From Carposina sasakii (lineage: Eukaryota; Arthropoda; Insecta; Lepidoptera; Carposinidae), in NCBI GenBank assembly GCA_014607495.2, contig CP053168.1, forward strand, positions 1,054,001 to 1,118,000: DNA of 64,000 bases. Reading direction: 5' to 3'. This document shows, one piece after another, positions 39,314 through 51,300 of the stretch (positions are counted from its first letter, which is position 1; the number at the start of each line of letters is the position of its first letter). The notes beneath the pieces were generated by a model. It was not told the DNA's origin. It ran no database searches and saw only the letters and a list, made by a program, of their open reading frames with translations. A program made the translations under genes and the position numbers.

Positions 39314-42300
39314 GTACAGTCTGGTTTTATCTAAATAACACTTGTGAACCGCGACCACGATATCTTTCGAGTCGAGCGTAGTAAATATTATGGTTATCAT
39401 TTTATTAACTTATCTTCTCGACCTTGTGTGAGCTTAGAGGTCATGTTTGGAGCACGTATTTTAAATCTAGGAGTTCCTATAGTTGGCATAACTAATGTTT
39501 TATAACTAGATGCTGTAAAACCAAGGTTGAGTTCACGGCTTGTTACCTAGGCAATTAATTCCAACTTTCGTACCTTTCCTACTTTTATACCTACATTGTT
39601 ATTAAAAATTTGTACTTATCAACCTACCTGCAGATAACAAATGATTGAATAAAGTGCCTAACATAAAGTTTATCTATTTATTGTACATACTTATGGTTCA
39701 ATCAATGTTATTATTGTGTGTTGTTATGATTATTCTTTATTCTCAATTTAATTATTTATGAGGGTATTATTAAAATTTATCTTACTCACAGATTAGCTAT
39801 TATTATTATAACTCTTTTCTTAAGCAAGAGAAATTGAATGTATTATTTATACATTTAGTTAGCTAATTATGATTTAAGTAAGTTTTGTTACCTTACATAG
39901 TTAGGTAAACAGGTACCTATCTGTTATCTATACATATAATAAAAATGTAACAGGTCGCTGTCTGTACATGGAAGATATATGAGAAAAAAATATTATAGGA
40001 GACCTTTGTCAACCCAATAATACCCAAAAGAATGGTTTTTGGAATTTTTGTCAGTTTGTCTGTGATTCTAATGTCTTCCAAAAAATGTGGGAGATTAAAG
40101 GTCACCGATTTCTTGCTTGGCTTACTCCTACCTTAAAAAATATACCCAGGATCCGACTAGGGTTATTATAATACTATCACAATATTACCTAAAATACAGA
40201 AAAAACTTAGGATAGATTTTGTATCATAAACATACATATAACTATTGCACCTAGTGACCAAATCTTCGATATGTTTTAATTCCTCATAGACCCAAATCCT
40301 GCCTTATTAATTTCTGAACAAATTTAAGGATTTCACTGAAATACTACCTTGAAAACTTTGGATGAATGTCTTGGTCTAAAATAAAAATTTTGTAGGGACT
40401 TACAGAAAAGGTTTTAACTTTCATAAAACATAGGATAAAGTTTTATTTTGAAACTTATATCTAACAATATTATACAGGATGTTTTTTTGTGGCCACCTTT
40501 AACGAAGGGTACGTATACTATACATGAAATAAAGTAAGTTTATGCCAAAAAAAATGCTGGGAATTTTTTTTAAATTTTAAATTCCTTGATCGTGCGAAAT
40601 TTATAGTGTCTAGTGTTTATGTTAGTTTTTTATAGACAGATATTAATTATTTTTCGTGAAAAAATCCTGCTACGCGCGTCTATGTGCATTTATGCAGAAA
40701 AACGCAGTCTATTTACTCAACTTTGGACCCTAATATTTTGGAAACCAGACACTTCCCAGGTATGCTTCCATGGAGAAAAATGATCGTGATGATGAGGAGA
40801 TTCCGTAGTTTTCGGGAACGTTGACAACCAAAAATCACCCTGTATTACAATAATATTAAAATGTTGAAATTGTATCATATTTCTGATGCTATATCTACCT
40901 ATATACTATCAAAGGTACAATCTATTTACCAATGCTGTATCCGCTTAATGTTTGTTAAGACTAATCTGTAACTTACAGGAATCCACTGACCGTTTGAGAC
41001 CTGCGGTGAGATCACCTATCTCTTTCTAGCATGAAACAAAATTACACTAATTTTCATTTGCATGTTGTAGGTAAAACTTCATTACTTTGTCAACTAAGTA
41101 ACAAATCATTACTGAAAATCATGCTTCACGTTCTTTTTATTGCAAATCATGTTTCAATTATTGTTATTAATATGTAGGCAAAAAGTATGTTATTTTCGCC
41201 ACTAAAGTGTTGCTTCTTGCACAATATTTCATGAAATTGTGTCGTACAAATAAATGCCTAAAAGATTTTGTGTATTAAAAGGCACAAACATCAATTAGTT
41301 ACTTGCATGTACTTATCTAACAAACTTAATATGTAGCAATTCTAAAACCAGTTTTTGCCCATTTTTTATAATAACAAAACAACTAAGAACATAGATAGAT
41401 TAATTACACAGGCAGATCTGCAGGACGGAGGTAGTGTACAGTATGGCACGAGAACACGAATGATTTCGTACAATGACCTCCACTATTCATCTTTGTCTTT
41501 GGCGAACAGATGTTTTTCCGTCTCAGTCGCGTCGAGACAATATGTATAAGTACGAGCTATAGTATTATCATATCTGTGGTACGAGTGAGTGAGACAAATA
41601 GTGATAGGTCATTGTTCGAAGTTCAACGTGCACCGCGTCTGTACTAAAGGTACTGCACTGGACAGTAAATATTGCACATTGATCTTCGGACAGTGACAGT
41701 GTGACAGAGATACTGCTCTACGAACTACTAGTATATCTACAATACTGTGTGAGAGAGATAACGCACTATGATCCTGTCCCTTTCCAAACCCCGATAATAT
41801 GCATTATTTATCGCTTAGTAACCTACCCACTGTTATAGACACCGCTTAATTATTTTCATACATTCAAGAAGGTACTTAGTTACAATCAGCAATTTACCGT
41901 TAGTTACGTAATTCATGCATTTTTTAATAGCCGCGCTATCAACAAATCCCATTAACTTACACGAGACATGTTGTAGTCATTTTTATATCTATAAAAAGTG
42001 GTAAAGATTGTGTGTTGGTCTGTTTATGTACTTTATTTTACCTACTTACCTATATGTGGGTACAGGCGGGACTTTAGTACTTATTAGAGTACGATTTCGA
42101 GATCCATTTTTCCAAATCGCATTTATACAAAAATTCAAAATTCTACTTATGTCTCTCTAAAATAAAAGCTCTACCTAGTTATATTACATAGTAGGAGTAT
42201 GTACTAGGGTTGCCACCCATAGTTTTTGATGGTAAAATAGTACTAACATTGCAAAAAATATAGTACTATTGGGAAATTCAAGACGAAAAATAGTACACAT

Positions 42301-45300
42301 TGATTTTTAGTAATTATTTATTTTTCCATGTGTAATTTATCCCTTCGGGAAAGGCTAAGGAAACTAAGCCCGATAGATACTGCCAAAAAGTTTATTTTAT
42401 GTTTACTTGCCGTGACGTGTGAGCAACGAACAACGTGAATGCGTTTCGTTCTGAAATTCGCGCGCCTAGTCACAGTTAATTAAAAAAGCGCGAAAATGAA
42501 TTACATATGAAAATATAGTATCATTCGTGCTTTATTATTTTTCTATAACATATAGTACAATGGACTGAAATATAGCACGATACTATGTACTCGTAATATA
42601 GTACGGGTGGCAACCCTAGTATGTACTGAGGTTAAAGACTTACGGTCTTATTCATAAAAATTCCTTATTATAGGTTTGTAACACTCATTAGTAACACAGT
42701 TCACAGGAAAGAATAATAACCAATTTTTAAGAATAATAAGTTTCCCGCGGAAAACAACAACATGACGGCGCAAAAGGATAGTAGGTATACTTTTATTTAG
42801 CCTAGAGGCTTTATTATCTTAGCGAAGCGAGGGCGGGTCGCTAGTAGCTCAATTCTCTGATAAGTTATCAAGTTAACATAGTCATTGCGTATAAAGTATT
42901 TGTAATCATCGAATATCTTTAGTCGACCGTTTGTTCGCGCACATAGAGGGGCGCGTCATTTCCCGCGCAAAAGACATAAAAAAAAGTGCAGTGTTCTTTT
43001 TTATTTTTTAGCAAAAGACTTTTGAATATACAGCCATGGATATGCTTTCAAAGGTGATTAAATTTAAGTTTCTTTACTAGGCAATCAAGTATTACAAAAT
43101 CTCTGTTTTAAAGTTAAAAACATTAATAAAATGTTCTACGCTCTTGAACGAACTCCGTTAATGAATTAATTTTATTTAATCATCATGACAGACTGCTGTG
43201 TTATATGTTTGCTATTGATTTGGCCTTGAATAAACGTAGAGTTCTCTTAACAAAATAGTCAATAAAGTTACTTTTGTACGAGTATGATGTACTCGTATTT
43301 GTAAAATACTATCAACTCGGACGTAAGTTGTTGATCTCTAAGTTGAACTATATGAGTAGAATACCTACATACTAAGAAGGGTACATACATACACACGGCT
43401 GTGTTCTTGTAATAAAGGAGATCCTACTGCCACGTTTAGCATGGATTAATGTCTAGAAGTACAAGAAAAAAAAGTGGAATCATATTTTGTTTAGATCTAT
43501 CACTATTAGCTTAATGACAATCTCACTCGCGTGATTTTTTTTTTCATTTTCTTATTAAAATTTTTATAAATAATGACTGTAATTTTGGGATTATCGGCCC
43601 AACGATGCAACAGGTCTACAGATCCTATCTGTAGACACAATTAAAATTGTTTGCTTTAATAGAAAACTAAAAAACATGAATTACCGAAATCGTACTCTCC
43701 TCTTCCTTAGTTCTAACATACCTACATACAAGTGACGCCCATTATCCCCCAAACATTAACCTATAACGAACAATGGACGTAATGCTGTTACTGCACAGGT
43801 TGAAGCACCGTAATGGCGGCGCGTTGTGTCTGTGTGCGGATTTTCTGGTAGATGCCGAGCTGATGTGGTTGGGTGTGGGTGGATAACGCGTTAATACACA
43901 TCCCTACTACGTTACCGAGCTTTCTATGAATGCTTCACTCCGTGTAGTCACAACACTCTGTCGGTTATTCTTTATACGTTCATGTCCCCAAAGAGGTTGG
44001 GCAGCAGTGTTCTTTAAAAAGAGATGGAATATTTTCCATTCAGCTATTTATACAATTAAGTAGATAAGGGTTAATTATTACAGACATATTGTTATTTATC
44101 TTCACAGTAGGTACGCTATAGTTATGCAATGTCATTCACCCGGTTATCTATGTTGACGATTTTATTAAATGACGCTATGCTAAACGCGGCTATAGCATCT
44201 CATTCGCAATATTGCGGTTTTGGCTATCCCATTTTGGGATTATAGCTTTGTAATGGGGTCACGGCCCCATAAATCCTACTAATATTATTTATTATAAACG
44301 CATAAGTTTGTGAGTATGGATGGATGGATGTTTGTTACTCTTGCACGTAAAAACGGCTGGATCGATTTTAACAAAATTTGGTATGGAGTTAGCCGACACC
44401 CTGTATTAACACATAGGCTACTTTTTTATCGCGGGAAAATATTTTTATCCCGGATAATTTCGACATTTTGTTTTTCTGCAGTCCACGCGGACGAAGTCGC
44501 GGGCGTCCACTATGATGTAATAAGAATACTTACAGATTATGATGATGGGAATGATAACCCAAGGATGCTTGGATCTTTGACCTAGAGATAGATGTTCGTC
44601 TTCAGCCTATTGCAGTCCACTGGTGGACGTAGGCCTCCCTCAGAGCACGCCACAAAGCTACTGCCCTAGAGAGGTTTTTGCCGTTAGGTAGTAGTCACCA
44701 CGCTGGGCAGGCAGGTTGGTAATTGCAGTCTGATTTTTGGACTATGTTGTCAGCATAGAGGTAGGTAATATCACTTAACTATATAAAACAAAGTGCGCAG
44801 TTATTCGCATGCCTTACATTAAAACAGGTAAGAAAATTAAACCTCATTGCAAGTAAATATGACTCTTGACTAGTTAAATAACATGTCGCTATTGGTTGTG
44901 TAACTATTTATAATGACATCTTCGGCCTTGGTCGCTGTTTTAATATTATAGTTCCGACTACTTTATGTAGGCGACTATTATTTCGGCGTTTACCCGACTG
45001 CGCCAGGAGGGTTATGTTTTTCGAATGTACCTATGTATGCAAGTTTGTATGTAGGTATTTTTTTGGCAGGCTCCAGAGTCTAAATGGCTTGTAACATTTG
45101 AGCTTCACTATATTCGTCGGTAGGCCGTGTGGTGTCGGCAGAGTAGAATAGCAGCTCCTATGTTTGCCCGTGGGTATCAAGGTCAAGGGTTTCCAGGAGG
45201 TGGACAGCAGCGGCTCCCGTGCTGACAACGGAGTCCAAAAATCAGACTGCGTTCACCATCCCACCTGCCCAGCGGCAGCGTGGTGACTGGGTAAAACCCC

Positions 45301-48300
45301 CCTATGACAGTTGCATTATGGCGTGCCTTGGGGAACACCTACGTTCATCGGTGGACTGCAATAGCCTGTTTTTTCTTTTAATAATTACGGCATACAGCGT
45401 CACCTAGTTAGTACTCTAGTACCTATAGATAGATTTCTAGATGTGTCTATTAATTGTGATAGTCGGTTTGGTTGGATAGGAAATCTGTGACGATATCTCG
45501 TTACGGTCTAACCACGAAACTTTCATTTATGTCATACTAGCGGCCGCCAATGACTTTGTCTACACGAGAGAACATTACACAAGAGCGAAGTCGGGACGGG
45601 TCCTTAGCAATATTCTTCCGCCTATTGCAGTCCCATTGCTGGACGTAGGCCTCCCCCAGCGCACACCACAAGGCTACTGCCATGTTACTGTTTTAGCCCA
45701 TAGTCACCACGCTGGGCAGGCGGGTTGGTGACCGCAGTGTGATTTTTGGACTATGTTGTCTGCACAGTCTTATATAATTATCACTTATATAATATTATAA
45801 AACATACATATCATAGTATAAATTATACTGTATAATGTGTATAATTCAAATTTTATCTCGTTGTAATTACTTTATACAAGACCTTCGCCAGCTTTAGATA
45901 TAATAGGGTTATCATAATAATTTGACTGCTCCATTTAGCTATAGTAGGTATATAATATACTTAAGAGTAGTATAACATTCGCACTGATTAGACATATCGC
46001 AAATTATTCTATTGTTACCTAACTAGAGATTGAATTGAAATTCGCAGACCTTTAACGAGAGTCCTGTGCTGATGGGGGGCTTCACTACAATACATCAGCT
46101 GCATCTCTTTCCTTTCTTGCATGTCGTAAGACTTGACTAAGGAATTCGGGCTTTCTCTCAGGCGATAAGCTAGCAACTTGCACTGATGTTATGATCATCT
46201 GTGCTTTATTAGCTATGCCATAGATAGAGGAATAAGATGATCATAGAGTGCTGATGTCATATTAACTGCCTCGATACACCATTAGACTTTTCGGTGCCTC
46301 ACAATTCCTTGGAACTTAGATTGCATTACTGTACGTTACAGTACATTAGTAATGTAGGCGCAGACCTACATTAATGGACTGGAATTGTGAGGATCAAACA
46401 CCAAAACTGGAGATTTTGTACGCAACCTTACAATGATATGCAGGTATAATTTTCACAAACGTAGACGAAAATAATAGGTCACCATTAAAATATCATTAAC
46501 AAAAATAGTGTAGTTATTCTGTTGATGGAACTAAATACATAGTTATATTTAATGATCCGCTACATAACAAAATAGTTTTAATGGCCATCACACAATAGGA
46601 TTCATCATGGCACAATATCCAATGTGTTTTCTTCCTGCCCTGTTCCCATTCTACTTGTCGGCGTAATATGTAGGTACTTTTCTTTCATTCATCCTATTTA
46701 ATCCGTCATCTCATTACTCACTCCCAGTACACTCAAATCCTCTCTCACTTCTTAAGTCTCTTCCTCTATAACCACCATCATTCATGCTCTCAGTAAAATA
46801 TGCCTTTCATCCCTTCAACTCACATGTCCGTGACCAAGACTAACGGCCCCCTGATTACGTAAAAGTACACATCTCGAGTGTGTGCGTGCGCGCAACGAGC
46901 GCTAGGCGTCCTCCCGCGCCCCGCACCTCGCCCAAGCACACACACACTCTCAATTATCGCAATCGCGCGGCTTCGGCTTTGCTATTGCTTTTACATAATC
47001 AGGGGGCGGTTATTTCGTAACTTGGTTTTTCGGTATGGTACCATAAAAAAACTGTGATCCCTACTAATAAAACGGTCCATCTGCAGATAAGGAGTCACCA
47101 GCGCACTCCATCGGGATCGCGCGACTTCAAGGAGGCGACCAAGCGCGATGCCCTCGCCCGACTGGAGGTGGAACTGGAGCGGCTGCTGACCACCCTGCCT
47201 GAGTCTAGGAGGGACGGCGTGCAGAAGGAGTTCCAGGGCTTCAAGAATCTGTTCTCCAGGTTTTTAGCTGAACGTGAGTTGTACCCTGCTACTAAAGTAT
47301 GTGGGGGTGGTGAAAGGGTAAGCGCTTCTGGCCCCACCGGGCCCTAGCTATTGTTTGGCCCATGTATTGATTCCAATTATTGTGAGAAACTTTACCGCGC
47401 GTAAAGTTACAACGTCCTTATAAGTATTTGATTTTTGACATCAAACTATGTATATGGAATCTGTCGAATTGAACTGTGAGTAGCTTATACCTAGTTTTAG
47501 GCTTATTTTTATTAGTAAGGCATTATGTGTTTTGTCCTGTACTGATTCTATAAAACCTGTGGGGATGGTGAAAGGGGAAGCGCTTCTGGCCCCATCGGGC
47601 CCCTAGCTATTGTTTGGCCCATGTATTGATTCTAATCATTGTGAGAAACTTTAATATCGCTTTAAGATTAGTACAGGACTGTGGTTTTGTCATGTGTCCG
47701 ATAGGTGGCTCTGGACTAAGAAACTCGGACATTCTCTCAGGCGACAAGTTACCAACTTGTCACAGATAATTCACATATGTCCCCAAGTCCTCACTATGCT
47801 GAACATAGTTTCCCTATTTCGGGAATACAGCAGCATGTACTTATATATATATATATTCCCAGAGGGACCATCAGTAACATGGGAGAAGATACAGAAGCTT
47901 CCAGAAGGGGCGGTCATAGACTACGGGTCTCTGACCACTCCGACCACAGACAATATACACAACATGCTCGACAAACTCGTGGTGGTCAAGCTCAACGGTG
48001 GATTGGGCACGTCTATGGGTTGCAAGGGTCCTAAGTCGGTCATCCAAGTCAGGAATGATCTGACATTTTTGGATTTGACTGTACAGCAGATTGAGGTTAG
48101 TAGGTTTATTTTATTTATTTGGGTGTAACAAAAGGGGTATGTTAAGCGATAAGCTATGTAAATAGCCCACTATAGAGAACCTATTTCCAAAATTTGAGAC
48201 TCGAAATCACATATTTATTTCTCAACATTGTATGAACATTCCTGAGTTGATTAGGAATTCTCCATACTATCTAGAAAAATAAAGATGTGATTTCGAGTCT

Positions 48301-51300
48301 GAAATTTTGTGGGTTGGTTCCTTTTAGTGGGCTATTTACATGGCTTTTTGCTTAACATACCCCTTTTGTTACACCCTATATACAAAGATACATAGTTAAC
48401 GTATTGTGTATTAACTATAAATAAGTACACAGCCCACAACACTATCCACAAGTTAAGTAAAAGAAAGTAACACAAGACTATATTTCACTGAGTTGTGGAA
48501 TATAATAATGTCTCTGATCGTATTTCGGTCAAGGCGAATCTCGACATGCGGAGATTAGCCAGATGCGCAGGAAATATTATAGTGCACAAGTGTGTGCGCA
48601 ATCACAGAAGCACTCTCTATTCCGTCACTCTCATAGTCCGATAGGACGGAAAGCCGACACGACTGGAGAGAGAGCAGGCGCAGGACCAACGGTTTTTCGT
48701 GCTTTAAAATGCGTACTTGAAATAAATTCACTAGTGACAGACCCGTGACTGGGATCAAACTTACGGAATATCTGTTAAAATTTAGCTATGTACCAGTATG
48801 ATAAACTTTTTTGTATAAACACGGCCGATGTTTGAAAAGATGATGATGAGGATCCATTAAAACCTGTAACTTCATATCCATATTCTATATTGTACATAGA
48901 TAAACTCATAATGTACAAAGGTGAGCTAATTCCTATAGAGATTTTATCCAGCCAACCAATTAAAGTAAGTGTTTGAAGAAATCGCACGAGCACAACCAAA
49001 TCATAAAAAACACAATGTAAACAATATAACAGCATAAATGAAGAGTTAGGTTTTCTCAACTTTTTCTTGTTACCAATAGATTACGAGTCTCTTAACCCTG
49101 TAACCTTTTATTCGCAGCATCTAAACAGGGTGTACAAATGCAATGTACCGCTGGTCCTCATGAACTCATTTAACACGGACGAGGACACGCAGAAGGTGAT
49201 CCGCAAGTACAAGGGTCTGAAGCTGGACATCCACACCTTCAACCAGTCCTGCCATCCGAGGGTCAACCGGGAGTCGCTGCTGCCGGTGCCCAAGGATGCT
49301 AATGTGCAGGCTGATATTGAGGCGTATGTGTTTTATTTGTTAAGTTTGTTTACAGGGTTACAGCGAACATTGTAGGGCCCATAAAAGCCTATTTAAACGT
49401 AAAAAAAGATGTTTCAAATAACATTACAGTATAACATTTTTTAACTTACATCTAACTTCTCCTATGCTCTTGTCTTCTATGCTGCTCTGGGAGTGAACAA
49501 AAAAAATAATACTACAGCTGCTTCTCTTCCCGGGCATACTGTACAAATCAGTAGAGGGACAAGAGGGTCTTGGTGTTTTGACAACATAGTCCAAGAAACC
49601 ACACTGCGGTCACCAACCCGCCTGCCAAACGTGATGACTGGGCGAAAACCCCCTGTGGCAGTAGCCCTGGGGGAGGCCTACGTCCAGCAGTGGACTGCAA
49701 TAGGCTGAAGAATATGCCTAATTACCACAATTCAATATCATCTACAGTTGGTACCCACCCGGTCACGGTGACTTCTACGAGTCCTTCTCGAACTCTGGTC
49801 TCCTCCAGAAGTTCATAGCAGAAGGCAGGACCTACTGCTTCATCAGCAACATCGATAACCTCGGCGCGACGGTGGACCTCAACATACTGAACCTGCTCCT
49901 CAACCCCGACCCTCAGAGGGCGGTCAGCGAGTTTGTTATGGAGGTCACCGATAAGACTAGAGCTGATGTTAAGGGTAAGACAGACTTCTAAACTAACTCG
50001 AACGCGGCCGCGACTTTATAGTCTAACGGTGCTATTGTGTTACCAATAAACAGCGGGTAGCGGGTACGAGTTATAAAATTATTAATAAAGAAATGGAAAA
50101 AATTCTTCACCCGAGTGGGAATCGAACCCACGACCACTGCAAACCGTGCCAGCCGCTCTAACCACTGAGCTACCGGGTCAATTACTCGGATGACGAATTT
50201 TACCATCTCTTTTCTAAATTACATATTGGCAACGTTATTTTTCATCCCGATAGCTATACACTAGCCAAATCTCGGCAAACAAAGCTGAATCCCTCAGCAC
50301 AATGTTTAAAGATGAAACGATCAACCATATCCTAACGGATTATATTAATGGAGAAGTGTTTTTATACACGACTTTTGAGTTTTTACAGCAAAATATAATA
50401 AAAAGCTACGTGTTATTCTGAAGAAAAACCTTAGGTTCATCAAAATTCATTCAGCAGTTTTTGCGTAAAAGTCGCATTGCTAGACTTTTGGAAATATGTC
50501 GGATTCATTTTATATTTTTTATCTATCTATTACTTTTCTTGTAGTATTATTTTAAATTAGCGACCGCCCACGACTTCGTCCGCGTGAGGGGTCATTGCAC
50601 CCGTGTGAATCCGGGTCGGGTCCCTAGTTATACATACCTTACTCTTGATTCACTCTATCTATTTAAAAATACCGCACCAAAATCCGTTGAGAGAGTACAG
50701 ACACGCAGCAGGAAGCGATTTTATTTATTTGTTTATTTACACGGACTTGACGGCATTACAGTAAAACCAAGGTCGGGTCAAGGTTATAGGACAAATAAAA
50801 TAAAAAGTAGACAAAACGAGTAAAATAGTAGATAGACATAGTAGGCAAATAAATATAAAAAAAGTGATAAAAAAAATAATAATAAAAACACGAATTAATA
50901 CATAATTGAGCTAATCCGCACACTGTCGGTCATCTCGCAAAATCTCATACACTCTGCACAAACACTCCTCCAACTATCAGCAAACAAATCACACTCCGGT
51001 GCTGACGTCAGAAGAAGTTTGTTTTATAATATGTAGTGATGATGTAACACCCATATTTTGTGCAAATACTAGTGGACGCCCGCGACTTCGTCCGCGTGGA
51101 CTGCAGAAAAAACAAAATGTCGAAATTATCCGGGATAAAAAGTAGCCTATGCGTTAATCCAGGGTGTCAGCTAACTCCATACCAGGTGTTATAAAAATCG
51201 CTCCAGCCGTTTTTACGTGAAACAGTAACAAACATCCATCCATCCATACTCACAAACTTTCGCGTTTATAATATTATAAGTAGGATTGTATTGTATAGAT

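Larger units (their letters stand above)
39314..43035. other. Intron or intergenic DNA upstream of the second UGP start
   Basis: No gene supported. It contains a TACAGGGTG MITE (40473-40844) and a hAT MITE (42205-42618), and a Helitron-end scrap (near 42825, GCGAGGGCGGGTCGCTAGTA). The remainder is AT-rich. Confidence 0.5.
43054..47086. other. UGP intron 1, repeat-rich
   Basis: Holds a Helitron-like element (44274-44513), RTE derivatives (44599-44762, 45121-45360, 45615-45765), the 'CTCAGGCGA' repeat (46050-46185), a small foldback (46297-46392) and a GC-rich MITE (46847-47006). Other parts, for example 43060-43980, show nothing I can name. Confidence 0.6.

Noticed and set aside
47274..47347. 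Extension of UGP exon 2 to a stop at 47347
   Set aside because: A consensus donor (AAC|GTGAGT) at 47273 and an in-phase acceptor at 47863 restore the conserved LAEQGPSVTW junction. The extra frame is intronic.
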